Shown: positions 54,816-63,413 of the stretch, one piece after another
Numbering within the stretch: position 1 is the stretch's first letter
Layout of the letters: the number at the start of each line of letters is the position of its first letter
The notes under the pieces: model-generated
What the model saw: only the letters and a program-made list of their open reading frames with translations
Database searches by the model: none
Told to the model about the DNA's origin: nothing
Source: Pseudomonas sp. RIT-562
Lineage (GTDB): Bacteria > Pseudomonadota > Gammaproteobacteria > Pseudomonadales > Pseudomonadaceae
DNA length: 64,000 bases
Assembly: GCF_026241895.1 (NCBI RefSeq)
Contig: NZ_JAPJIV010000027.1
Coordinates: forward strand, 1 to 64,000
Reading direction: 5' to 3'
Translations under genes and position numbers: made by a program

Positions 54816-54898
54816 AAGCGGCGACCTTCGCCCCCGCCGCGTAATCACCAGGTCGAGCCACAACGGCGCATGGGTTGCCTAACTAGGATTCTAGTGGA

Positions 54899-55519
54899 CT
54901 ACCTACCATTCAAACAGAGTTCAGCCGGATAGAAACCAGCCATCGGCCTGCAGCTTTTGCTTGTTGTCTCCAAGATATCCAAAGGCTCACGCCCCATGGC
55001 CTCCATCAAAGCGTTAGAAAGCCACACTGCGTCGTGCATGGTGAACGAATAGGACATGAAATCGAAAACAAGCTCTACTCCTCCATCCTCAACCGTGCAG
55101 ACCCTCACCCGCTCAGTTTTGTCGCTCTCATCCATCGCGAGCTCAACAACATAGATTTCATCTTCTGTCTCGTGGCAGTTAAACCTGCCATTGGCGCAGT
55201 AACTCCACTCTCCGGAAACTCTTTTACGATATGTCCTCTCAAGCATACATTCGCGATTTACTGGCGTTGGCACAAACCCTGCGAGATTTCCTACGGTAAT
55301 GAGCACAGCATCGTAAAGACAGCGTGCGATATCCTCTGCTACGGCGTCGACGAACCTAATAGACATGATGTCTACATTTACACTGACGTAGTTATCTCCC
55401 TGTCTGGATACCTGGCACGAATACATTTCATCATCCTCACGCCCTAGCCAACATAAAAATTCGCGCTCGGCAAAAAACTCTGCTGGTTGCACCTTAGCTT
55501 TATTCATAAACGGCACCAT
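54899..55519 (-). CDS. Hypothetical cargo protein
   Basis: A 206-residue protein. The ATG at 55519 follows AAGGACATATAG; another ATG at 55507 is possible. It is rich in acidic residues and strands (YVVELAMDESDKTERVRVC, ELVFDFMSYSFTMHD) and ends DILETTSKSCRPMAGF then YPAELCLNGR. No family recognised. A decayed tail of a paralogue lies near 48686-48790, so the family has been duplicated on the island. Confidence 0.55.
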   Translation of the reverse strand: MVPFMNKAKVQPAEFFAEREFLCWLGREDDEMYSCQVSRQGDNYVSVNVDIMSIRFVDAVAEDIARCLYDAVLITVGNLAGFVPTPVNRECMLERTYRKRVSGEWSYCANGRFNCHETEDEIYVVELAMDESDKTERVRVCTVEDGGVELVFDFMSYSFTMHDAVWLSNALMEAMGREPLDILETTSKSCRPMAGFYPAELCLNGR

Positions 55520-55979
55520 CACTATATGTCCTTAAACGTCTAATCGGACGGCTTAAGGGCATTCTTTAACGTCGAGAATAAATATTATTCGTAAAGGTAG
55601 ATTTTGATGAAAACCGTTATTGGTTGAAGATACTCTCGTTACTGCCTGAATTAAGCCAATAAGGCTGAACGAGCGATTTCTTCCTCCCGCGAAACATATC
55701 TGTTTCACCTGAAATCTGGGCTGGGAACGGGGCAGCGTGACAGAAACCCGTTCGTCATATGCACGAAGCGACATGCACCGTTTTGCTCCACTCTCCTTTC
55801 CAACTCGCGAACCTCATCCCGAGTCGGAGTGACCTTCACCAAGAGACGGCGGAGTGTACCCGTGGACTTTTACACTCTGATAACAGTGGTGAGAAATGAG
55901 ACTTCGATGCACCAAGCCCCTTATTTCCAATCAGCACACTAGCAGGCGAAACCGGCGACGAGATAGTGGCTCAAAGTTA
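55520..55979. other. Intergenic stretch with GIY-YIG scrap
   Basis: No intact gene. It carries the GIY-YIG C-terminal fragment at 55771-55850. A minus frame at 55553-55774 has weak coding character and is not supported. Confidence 0.5.
55771..55850 (-). pseudogene. GIY-YIG C-terminal scrap
   Basis: About 80 bases match the 3' part of the gene at 53323-53754 (the stretch encoding VTLTREEAREMERLKEQ). Flanks do not match, so only a remnant is left. Confidence 0.6.
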
Positions 55980-56288
55980 TCAAAGTAAGACATCTTCGAG
56001 ATTCCAACCTTTGAAAAGATGCTTTAAATCGGGATCATCGCAGCCCATCATACTCTTTGCGTAACGTTCAATCTCCTCACTATTTACCTTTCGAGGAGGC
56101 TCAAAAGGCGCATACCTTTGCTTGAAATCTTTGTCCCATTTTGATGCGGCTGTTCCTTTTAGTGCGTCGGTCATCGCGTCCCTGAGAACTTTTTGCTTCC
56201 CTACAATGCTGACCTCTGACTTATCAATACCAGCCAATAAATCATCCAAAGCAATAAGGATCCTTTCGCCTTTCTTTTTGTTGTTCAT
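55980..56288 (-). CDS. Hypothetical cargo protein
   Basis: A 102-residue protein beginning MNNKKKGERILIALDDLLAG, with AAGGAAAG ahead of the ATG. Helical and charged; no motif recognised. Next to the DAC-like/2TM pair downstream in the same direction, separated by a hairpin at 56367-56381, so probably an independent unit. Confidence 0.5.
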   Translation of the reverse strand: MNNKKKGERILIALDDLLAGIDKSEVSIVGKQKVLRDAMTDALKGTAASKWDKDFKQRYAPFEPPRKVNSEEIERYAKSMMGCDDPDLKHLFKGWNLEDVLL

Positions 56289-56366
56289 TTTTCACTTTCC
56301 TTAACAGATTGAGTTTACCCAGGATCTTCTTCCTGATTTTCATTCAGCATGAACTTGACGTTAAGT

Positions 56367-56381
56367 CGGGCCAATAGCCCG
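56367..56381. repeat. GGGCC-type hairpin, copy 4 (diverged)
   Basis: CGGGC-CAATA-GCCCG, a shorter copy between 55980-56288 and the 2TM protein gene. Confidence 0.6.
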
Positions 56382-56421
56382 GACGGCCAACACCCCCGAC
56401 TTCTAGACTTTTAAGCGCGTG

Positions 56422-56997
56422 TCAATTCGTAATGACCTTGAGTATTTCGATTCGTAAAATAGTTACCAGAGAGTTTTTCAGAACGCCCCTCAAAAAATTT
56501 GAGGATCGCGGCTCCCTCATATGCACGTGTACCCTGACCGTTACGCATTTTTGGTACCACTCTGAAGACATAATAAAGTAAAGGTCGGCCGGACTCAGGA
56601 TCTTTTTTTGCTGAACGCTTAGAGTTTCCGAGTCTGACCCATCTGCATCAACCTCAATGCTTATTGACAAAAAAGTTTGCCTAATCGACGCTCTAGCCTT
56701 CGCTACTCCATTATTCTCAGGCGACTGGTAAAAAATGATCATCTCCCATTCCCCGTTCAGGTCGGGGAACAGAAGGGAACTAAGCCAAGGAACTGCCTTC
56801 CATAATTTTCGCCAAGCAAAGTAAACGAACAGTAGTAGTAATATGTCATACACCGTCGCGATTACTGCTACTGCGGAATACGCCTCCTTATTCGATAGGT
56901 GAAAATAACTCACTGTATAGACGGCGATTCCTGCGCAGACGGCATATGCCGAGAGAATAAAACTTATGATCTTAAGTGGAGAAAGAACGCTGAACAT
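56422..56997 (-). CDS. Two-transmembrane beta-rich effector (Cap15/S-2TMbeta-like)
   Basis: A 191-residue protein with two N-terminal membrane helices (about residues 8-32 and 40-64, IISFILSAYAVCAGIAVYTV and VIATVYDILLLLFVYFAW) and a beta-rich C-terminal domain. The turn WLSSLLFPDLNGEWEMIIFY matches the P-D-L-x-G-x-W signature of CBASS Cap15-type and Panoptes effectors, followed by a QTFLSISIEVDADGSDSETL strand pair. Such proteins form a nucleotide-gated membrane barrel. The ATG directly follows the TGA of the DAC-like gene, so the two are coupled. Confidence in family is moderate to good; activity is inferred. Confidence 0.7.
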   Translation of the reverse strand: MFSVLSPLKIISFILSAYAVCAGIAVYTVSYFHLSNKEAYSAVAVIATVYDILLLLFVYFAWRKLWKAVPWLSSLLFPDLNGEWEMIIFYQSPENNGVAKARASIRQTFLSISIEVDADGSDSETLSVQQKKILSPADLYFIMSSEWYQKCVTVRVHVHMREPRSSNFLRGVLKNSLVTILRIEILKVITN

Positions 56998-57429
56998 TCA
57001 TGCACTCTCATAGTAAATTTCAACGCCGTTTTGGAATACCGCAACACCCTGCGCTCTTGTAGCGATCCCTGATAGTTTGACACCTTTGATCGCTGACCCG
57101 AACTGAGCAGCCAAATAACGCCCTCCAAATTTCCTATTCACATTCACAACTACGTTTTCTGGGATCGGCGGCGAAAAATATTGCGCTACGGCGAAAAGCT
57201 GGTATTGATTCGTAAGCAGATGAAAACCGTCATGTAAATCGCTCCCTGTTCGCGAAATGCTGACCAAAGACTCCACAACATCCTCTCCCTCTGGAAGTTC
57301 CGCCATTGGCCGCATCGGCAATACCGGCAATTCAACATCTGGATCACAAACTAATAGCCCGACACCCGAAAAATCAGCACCTGCCATGTTCTTGATTTGT
57401 CGCAATAAGTGAACAAACTCCTCGGCCAT
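56998..57429 (-). CDS. Diadenylate-cyclase-fold protein (DAC-like)
   Basis: A 143-residue protein from the ATG at 57429 (an in-frame GTG two codons upstream is possible). LHDGFHLLTNQYQLFAVAQY aligns with the LHDGAVII...AAGCYLP region of CdaA, and FGGRYLAAQFGSAIKGVKLS with GTRHRAALGISEVTDSL, ending GVAVFQNG. So DGA is DGF and the RHR motif is RYL here. It is therefore either a diverged cyclic-dinucleotide synthase or an inactive nucleotide-binding member. The pairing with the 2TM beta effector, TGA touching ATG, strongly suggests a common function. Confidence 0.6.
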   Translation of the reverse strand: MAEEFVHLLRQIKNMAGADFSGVGLLVCDPDVELPVLPMRPMAELPEGEDVVESLVSISRTGSDLHDGFHLLTNQYQLFAVAQYFSPPIPENVVVNVNRKFGGRYLAAQFGSAIKGVKLSGIATRAQGVAVFQNGVEIYYESA

Positions 57430-57646
57430 ATCCACACTCTGATCCTTATAAAATGATGCCCTTCGCCTTTGACAAATCGAATGCTCGCGCAATTTGAATT
57501 CTACGCCACATTGCTTTTTCGATAACCGAGCGGTGAAGCTGATACAACCCTGCTAGTCATCGGACTTGCAAATCGCGCAAGCCCATTTTGACTGGATAAT
57601 CCCCTTAAGACACAATCAAATCCTAAACCAATGCAGGGGACTCGCC
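57430..57646. other. Spacer between cap3 and the DAC-like gene
   Basis: About 217 bases with no gene. AT-rich near 57480-57560, able to hold a minus-strand promoter for the DAC-like/2TM unit. An open extension of the DAC-like frame reaches 57492 but lacks a good start. Confidence 0.4.
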
Positions 57647-58156
57647 TCACCTAGGCAGCCCATTCTCATCAGCGTGACTAAGGTCAGCATGCTCAAGGAT
57701 GCGTCGTTTACCGGTGCCGAACATGTACTCGACATGTAAATCCTGGCACCCCACGATGAGAGCCAGCAGCGGTCGACCATCGCGGCGACCAGAAGCCAGG
57801 ATCTTCCACTCGTTTAGATCAATTGATGACGGCGTCGGATGATTCTGGGGGTATGTATGCCACTCCCCTATATATCTAACCAGGCCATTGCTCTCCTTCC
57901 ACCGCTTCATGGCCAGCCGGTGATGAAAGTAGGGCATGCGCTCAAAGAGAAACCTGAAGCGCTTGTCCCAGAGCGAGGGCTCGGTCGCTTCGATAATCTC
58001 CAAATGCTCACCGCGAACGTGACCGAGCAATATCCCCCCTGCCTCCTTTGAGTCGAAGCCCTCTTGAATGTACCGACTGAAGACGTCTAACGGCTGCTGA
58101 TGCAGATACACCAACTGCTGAGTGCCGGGCACAACCCAGGTCGTCACGAACGACAT
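57647..58156 (-). CDS. cap3: JAB/JAMM metalloprotease, CBASS Cap3-like
   Basis: A 169-residue JAMM isopeptidase. EAGGILLGHVRGEHLEIIEA opens the fold and the zinc motif is GEWHTYPQNHPTPSSIDLNE (catalytic Glu upstream, two His, Asp). Cap3 removes the Cap2-made conjugate from the CD-NTase in type II CBASS. The ATG at 58156 overlaps the cap2 stop by 13 bases. The longer frame to 58264 lies inside cap2 and is rejected. Confidence 0.8.
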   Translation of the reverse strand: MSFVTTWVVPGTQQLVYLHQQPLDVFSRYIQEGFDSKEAGGILLGHVRGEHLEIIEATEPSLWDKRFRFLFERMPYFHHRLAMKRWKESNGLVRYIGEWHTYPQNHPTPSSIDLNEWKILASGRRDGRPLLALIVGCQDLHVEYMFGTGKRRILEHADLSHADENGLPR

Positions 58157-59760
58157 GCTGGGCATCCCGCATGAGGCAGCGGCGAGCAATCTGAGGTTGC
58201 CGGTTCGTAGCTGTGATCGGTCAGCCGAGTTGAGAGCGAGGGCCAAGTTTTGCCCGCGACCCAAGCCAGTGCGGTATCTAATGCCAAGGCCGCAGCCTGA
58301 ATCGACACCGATGCAGGGAACGGCACGTACAGCCCTTCACACCCCTGCCCAGCGAAGATTGGCTGCACGCCTCCAACAATCGACAACAGGCTGCCCCGGA
58401 TATTGGCCTCAGTGAGGCATCGGTAGCAACCCTGCTCAGTACGTTGCTTGATCAGCGACCGCACGGCGACGCCCGCCCCCTCAATCCAAACGTGCAAGGT
58501 TGGGCATGACGCTGCCTTGGCAAGCCAATGGCCAAACGACTCCTCACCCGTGGCATCAATGATCAAATCCAGACCGCCCAAATTCACATCCTTGGCGTCG
58601 CTAGCAAAGGCACACACCATGGCAGTTGGCATAGATGCCTTGAGCTCGTCTGCCAATGCAGCCGCCTTTTCTCGGAACAGATGGTTGAAGCCCAATCGAT
58701 GTCGCCCGAGATTTTGAGGCATCAGGATATCGTTATCAATCAGCAGCAACTCTCCCCCACCAGTTCCGGCGCCGGCTTTCACGAGCATCTCGGCGAGAAA
58801 GCCGCCGATGGTGCCGCACCCGATCAATCCGATGCGCTTGCCTGATAACGTGGTCTGTCCTGGGATGTTGCGTTCGCTCAGGTATCTGTCATCCAGGCGG
58901 AGCATCTGCAGAGGCTCAACAGGACAGTCGAAGATTGGCAGGCGCTGATCAGTGGAGCGCTGGTCTTTAGGACGATTGCGCTGAAGGTCATGCACGAGAA
59001 AACCGTAGCTGTAACCCGTTTTCTCAGACTCGATAACTATGAGTATGCCGCCCGCCTCCTCGCGGTACGCCGTAATGATCTTATCGCGTATTTTGCGTTT
59101 GCAGGCGTCATCCATTTCATGTTGCCAGTCGAGGATCTGACCAACCGTTTTAGGCGGCCAGTTCTCCTGCAGTGGTCTTGGAGCTGCGCTGGAGGTGATC
59201 ATCGCAACGTGCGCCGGGAACGCCTCGATTGTCCTACCCGCACGCGCAAACTTGAGTCGGCTTCGGGCGACATCATCAGTGAGCACATACATCTTGGTGT
59301 CCGATAGTTGAAGTATCTCGACCAGACCGGATGTACGCCGCTCAATGTCATGGAAGCAGTAGATGCCGTCCCAATAGACAAAGAACTCTTCCTGTAGATC
59401 TTCCTTCATTTTTCCAGCAAGAACCTGCTCAAGCACATCGGTGGCCTGAAGCAGGGACGTACGGGTTTGCCCTACGGGATCGTAGATATCGATGACCTCG
59501 GTACCGGGTGCGGCGTAACAGAGATACCCATCTGGGCTTAGGTGGGGCACGAGCCTAGGGAGCGCCTTAGGTACCCCGGTAACCCATAGTTTGAGAGGCC
59601 GCTCAAATGAGCGGTCTATCCATACTTCGCATTGGACAGTCCCCTGAGTGGCCGTCGTCAATTCTCCGGCCATCACAAGCCACCCTGCGTTCGGCTGATG
59701 ATCTACCTTGGTAAATCCCCACCCGGTCATGTGGCGCAGCACTTCGGGCATGGCGTCCAT
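58144..59760 (-). CDS. cap2: E2-E1 fusion conjugating enzyme, CBASS Cap2-like
   Basis: A 538-residue fusion. The N-terminal ~150 residues are E2-like, with the candidate catalytic Cys in LSPDGYLCYAAPG. The C-terminal half is a ThiF/E1 adenylation domain: GLIGCGTIGGFLAEMLVKAG, LLIDNDILMPQNLGRHRLG, DLIIDATGEESFG, and a Cys-rich end (GCYRCL, CPACRS) suggesting a zinc clasp. Cap2 ligates the CD-NTase C-terminus to targets, priming it. It lies between the CD-NTase remnant and cap3. Confidence 0.82.
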   Translation of the reverse strand: MDAMPEVLRHMTGWGFTKVDHQPNAGWLVMAGELTTATQGTVQCEVWIDRSFERPLKLWVTGVPKALPRLVPHLSPDGYLCYAAPGTEVIDIYDPVGQTRTSLLQATDVLEQVLAGKMKEDLQEEFFVYWDGIYCFHDIERRTSGLVEILQLSDTKMYVLTDDVARSRLKFARAGRTIEAFPAHVAMITSSAAPRPLQENWPPKTVGQILDWQHEMDDACKRKIRDKIITAYREEAGGILIVIESEKTGYSYGFLVHDLQRNRPKDQRSTDQRLPIFDCPVEPLQMLRLDDRYLSERNIPGQTTLSGKRIGLIGCGTIGGFLAEMLVKAGAGTGGGELLLIDNDILMPQNLGRHRLGFNHLFREKAAALADELKASMPTAMVCAFASDAKDVNLGGLDLIIDATGEESFGHWLAKAASCPTLHVWIEGAGVAVRSLIKQRTEQGCYRCLTEANIRGSLLSIVGGVQPIFAGQGCEGLYVPFPASVSIQAAALALDTALAWVAGKTWPSLSTRLTDHSYEPATSDCSPLPHAGCPACRS

Positions 59761-59764
59761 GAGT

Positions 59765-60388
59765 TCAGCCTGCCTTCGTCCGCTTTACAGGCTCTGCGGG
59801 GCCAGCGAGAGGTGCAATTGCAGCCATGGACGCCGGCAGGCTCTCAGGATTCGACTTCATGCGATAAGGCGCATTCGGGAAACGGTCACCCAGCATGTTG
59901 TGCAGCCAGTGATAAGCCGTTTGTGCATCGGTTGCATCGATGGCGCCTTCCAAGTGATTCGCGAAGACCTGGAAAAGCTCCACGGCGTCAGCTATCGCTT
60001 CCTTGGTCATGTGAGCAGTGAGCGATGCCTCGGGATCAATGGGGCTCATGACGCCCTTGCGCAGGGCATCCGGGATTCCCTTCACTACGTTCAACAGCGC
60101 ATGGTCATCGCGCTTGTCGAAGTATTCGAACAGCGGGCAGGCTGCTGCCATCAGAAGGATCGAGCTTGGCCCTTTATCTTCCCATTGCTTGTCGCGAAAT
60201 GCCTTCAGGTAACGCACGACACGGATGAGTTGGTCACCCTTTTCCCGGCACTCGCGTTTGAACCAATTTTTCATCGCCATAGGGTCGGACTTACGCCAGC
60301 CTTGCTTGCGATCAGCCAGCAGAATCTTGTCCGACGGCAAGGTCTTCCAAGTGTCTCGCTCGGAATTGATCGCGCTGTCGAATACCAC
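59765..60388 (-). pseudogene. CD-NTase (CBASS cyclase), N-terminally truncated
   Basis: Only the C-terminal ~205 residues are present: RKQGWRKSDPMAMKNWFKRE, GDQLIRVVRYLKAFRDKQW and GPSSILLMAAACP match the distal helical part of DncV-like CD-NTases. The N-terminal nucleotidyltransferase core with the G-S and D-x-D residues is missing, and its place is taken by the decayed Fic copy in the opposite orientation from about 60381. The start codon GTG at 60388 is therefore nominal. The C-terminus retains a Gly (TKAG), the residue Cap2 would ligate. It can no longer synthesise a signal. Confidence 0.75.
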
Positions 60389-60630
60389 ACAGCGCCAGAA
60401 ATTATGGAGAATGCACTTAACTCGTCGAATCAGCAGTCTCCGCTGGAGACGGTACCTGAGCTGCGTCGACGTATCGTTGTAGCGCTAGCCCACCACTTTC
60501 ACCTTCTCTAAACTCGACCGTTTCTCAAGACTAAAGCGGCGGCTGTCGCGACGATGATCACTCACTAGCATTTGGCTCAGCTCAGGTTGCATCCGCACTG
60601 GGTTATGTAAGCCGCTAGGAGAAGACCCTC
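60381..60630 (+). pseudogene. Decayed Fic-fold copy
   Basis: Plus-strand reading SPLETVPELRRRIVVALAHH then FHLL and a stop matches TPLGEITELRRRLIAALAHH of the Fic-fold protein at 53888-54760. Beyond the stop the bases still resemble that gene (through GGTTGCATCCGCACTG and the RRE stretch) but with indels. It starts inside the truncated CD-NTase gene's end and marks a rearrangement junction. Confidence 0.65.
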
Positions 60631-61807
60631 CATTCCTGCGTTCACGCCTGAAAGTGCAGCTTGGGTGTGTAGGTCTTTCGCCGCTGCCCCAAAATGGCAA
60701 CACGCCGATTACGAGCAAGAGTGAAGGAGCAAAAATAGCAATGAGGGACGCTGTAGTCCGAGCAAACCAGAAGGTTGGGCATTCATGGACGCGCCAAGAA
60801 ATGCAGTGAAGGTAAAGAACGGGCCAGGGACGTCCTGTGCTCATACCCGGCAAGAAACGTCTCATTGGCTAACCATCCGTAGGTATGGTTCGCCGACTGA
60901 AGCAACGGGAGTCCAACATGCCCACCTCCGAGAATAATGACTCGGCAGGGAAAAAGGCGTTTACCACCGCTTGAGGGGGCCACACCTGAATCGGCAATGG
61001 CAGACCAGCTAATAGCCCGAAGAACACTCGACGACACCACACCGTCTTTCCCGCTCACCGGTATCGGCAAAGACTCAATAGCTTGGCATTGATCGGGTTG
61101 CAGAGCATCAGATCCTATGATGGCTCTGAAGAAGATCACGCCGATTTAACCTCACCCATGGTGCCAAACGAGTGAAGCATGCAGCAAAGACGCCGATAGT
61201 TATTCGGAGGTATCAGTGCAAAGGTTACGGCCGATCCCCCCAGACGGCCTGAGCAACGTCAGCCACCGCGACAATTTTAAGCCTGTGTAATAGACCGCTC
61301 GGCAGCGCACCTCCCCACCCGGACATGACTTGAGCAAATAATACTAAGATTGTTGCCGAAGGTAGCGTGACACCTGCCCACGCAGGGACTACTCCGGGAA
61401 TTCCGGCAGGGGATAGCCCTAATCCGATGCAACCTGGCTACTGCACATTAAGCAAGGTCTAGCACGGCTTAAAATTGCATCATGAGCAGGGCTCTGCCCG
61501 AAGAAGCGGCAGCAAAGTGAGCGCTGCTTGATCCTAGATCCCTTGTCTTGACCAGTGCGTCTTGAACAGGATGTGAACAAAGCATCCATTATCTTTACCA
61601 GGCCCATCGCTCTGAACTGGGAGGCTCAGGTATTGAACAAAGTCGCAGCAGCTTAGCGTTCAAGAGCCAATATAAGGTATACGGCTGGATCAACTGCCGA
61701 TGATTGCCGTCTATCTCGAAGATTGCAAGAAATTTGAAAATTTGAAACGCAATTCATATCTCAATAAGAGTGTCTGCCCACGGTAGGCAGGCTGGTCATG
61801 AGACTCC
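60631..61807. other. Long gene-poor stretch
   Basis: About 1.2 kb with no frame I can support on either strand. The open frames present (60783-61139 and 61419-61607, minus) have no recognisable motif and poor ribosome sites. Probably decayed sequence. Confidence 0.5.
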
Positions 61808-61836
61808 TGTTGCCCGTACTCGCGTGCGGGCTTTTT
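61808..61836 (+). terminator. Rho-independent terminator-like hairpin
   Basis: GCCCGTAC-TCGC-GTGCGGGC followed by six T residues. No obvious upstream gene on the plus strand, so it may be the remnant end of a deleted gene or of an unannotated small RNA. Confidence 0.65.
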
Positions 61837-61883
61837 TAAGTCAGCGTTTTCATTCCGGTGACTAGATATACGGAGAACAGTAA

Positions 61884-62078
61884 ATGAATGACGACCGAAA
61901 TGAAGGGTGTTGCAGAAACACCACGAGTTCGTTTTTCCGGAAAGCGCACTATCTAGGCTCCCAATCAGACTTTTACGTGCGGGAGGTGCGGGGTACAGCG
62001 GGCCGCTACACTATGAGGCGAATTTTGAGCTTCGAAAGGCACCATCTAGTGGCTTTGCTCAACGAAGAACAGGCCTGA
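61884..62078 (+). CDS. Small hypothetical protein
   Basis: A 64-residue frame from ATG 61884 (MNDDRNEGCCRNTTSSFFRK) with CGGAG ahead. The sequence switches into a competing plus frame (61907-62104), so a frameshift may hide a longer protein. No family recognised. Confidence 0.3.
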   Translation: MNDDRNEGCCRNTTSSFFRKAHYLGSQSDFYVREVRGTAGRYTMRRILSFERHHLVALLNEEQA

Positions 62079-62644
62079 AAGGTACTATTTCTTCTTTCGC
62101 TTGATACGCCTCCAGTCTTGATAGGTCGCAACGCGCTGAGCATCTGCGATTTGCTTCAACTCTGAAAACCGCGCCCACGTTTCTGCCCTTTTATGCTTCC
62201 AGCGCCCGGACGCGCACATCCCTAGACTGGCGCTGCCGCAGGCGGAGCGTTGAAGGCTGCCACAACCGTCCAGCAGGTCGCTGAGAAGTCAGTAAAGGTT
62301 GGAGAACAGGCGCCCTGCCGACGTCCGCGTAACCTCGCTGACCCACACGCTCGGCCTACAGCGCGAATCTCTTAAGAAATCCGACGATGCGAACGCCAAG
62401 TCTGAACAAAGTACGGCTGGGAACACTATCGCCGATTTACGGGCTCCCGGTCGAAAGCAGTAAATCAACGGGGTGCTCGATCAAGGAGAAAATTGCGCTT
62501 CGGAGATTGCCAATGGAAGAATGGCAAGGGTCAGGCTCACGTCTGCATACCGACCTGCGCCGAAGCTCTGGCGAAATACCGGAAGATTGACAGAAGCGCG
62601 TCACCTACAGTCGAATTGGCGACTTACCCCGCCGCCCGGAAGAG
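62079..62644. other. Gene-poor stretch
   Basis: About 570 bases with several overlapping short plus frames (62387-62741) in all phases, which suggests a degraded gene. I cannot support any as coding. Confidence 0.4.
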
Positions 62645-62920
62645 TCAGTGCTCTCTGCCACGAATAGCGGAAAAGTCGGCCCCGCCGGAGTCATCGATGT
62701 CTTTCTCGACCAAGCGGAGATGGGGAGTCGCACAGCCATAAGCTTGCTCGTAACGCGCGGCCACGACGGCTGTCATTTCTTTTAGCCCGTGCGCAGCCTC
62801 TGCCAAATCCTGCAGAGCTTTCCTAAAATCCGAGACTGAGGGCGGAGGATCATTTTTGAGTTGGTCAAAGCAATTTTGCAGCAATGAATATTCGTCGGAG
62901 AGAAGATCTATATCGCGCAT
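62645..62920 (-). CDS. Small helical hypothetical protein
   Basis: A 91-residue product MRDIDLLSDEYSLLQNCFDQ, largely helical (ALQDLAEAAHGLKEMTAVVA), with AGGTAGG ahead of the ATG. No family recognised. Confidence 0.45.
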   Translation of the reverse strand: MRDIDLLSDEYSLLQNCFDQLKNDPPPSVSDFRKALQDLAEAAHGLKEMTAVVAARYEQAYGCATPHLRLVEKDIDDSGGADFSAIRGREH

Positions 62921-63077
62921 AAATACCTACCTGACATCCACTAAATCCAAAACCGACCATGCCTTCGGATAGGCGGGCCTCCAACGTCGAGATGTTTTTA
63001 ACAATAGCAACGATTGAGATAAGTGCAAGTGTGACTTGATCAGTGGAGGCAGTTACGAGAGCATGGAGGTAATCAGA

Positions 63078-63413
63078 ATGGGAAAGTTCACGTTTCGCGC
63101 TACTCGTCGCGGTGCCTGGATCCGACAAGCTGCTCCCGCGCGCCTGGCCCAGAAGCAGACCTACAACTTGGTGAGTGAGCGACAGGCTGCTATGACTCGC
63201 TGTACGTTAAATAAAGCATTTTTTATGATCGTATTTTTCTTCATTCAAATTAACCTCAAGCGTCACCATGGTGGTGCTCGTGATCCGCGTGGCGGTCGGC
63301 AGCATGATGGGAAGAGGCTGGTGATGGCTTGCGGTGGATGCGCGGCCTACTGCGCAGAACAACAACGATTTCGAGATAAAATATGCCCATGCCAATTAAA
63401 AGTCAGTCAATAA
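63078..63413 (+). CDS. Hypothetical basic protein
   Basis: A 111-residue frame from ATG 63078 with GGAGGTAATCAG ahead, an excellent ribosome site. The first ~45 residues (MGKFTFRATRRGAWIRQAAP) are basic, then one hydrophobic segment FFMIVFFFIQI, then a Gly/His/Cys-rich tail. The change in character suggests the tail may come from a fusion or frameshift. Confidence 0.35.
   Translation: MGKFTFRATRRGAWIRQAAPARLAQKQTYNLVSERQAAMTRCTLNKAFFMIVFFFIQINLKRHHGGARDPRGGRQHDGKRLVMACGGCAAYCAEQQRFRDKICPCQLKVSQ

Noticed and set aside
49572..56381. Integron attC sites
   Set aside because: The GGGCC hairpins lack consistent R' and R'' core sites and no integron integrase is visible.
56998..57429. mCpol (Panoptes-type minimal polymerase)
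   Set aside because: No GGDD or palm-domain pattern is seen; the LHDG and GGRY landmarks fit a DAC fold instead.
59708..60511. A 267-codon plus frame
   Set aside because: Mostly antisense to the CD-NTase fragment; only its last ~45 codons carry real similarity, to the Fic-fold gene.
60485..61139. Two minus frames of 118-126 codons upstream of the CD-NTase remnant
   Set aside because: Inspected as a possible missing CD-NTase N-terminus; no nucleotidyltransferase motif, and part is antisense to the decayed Fic copy.
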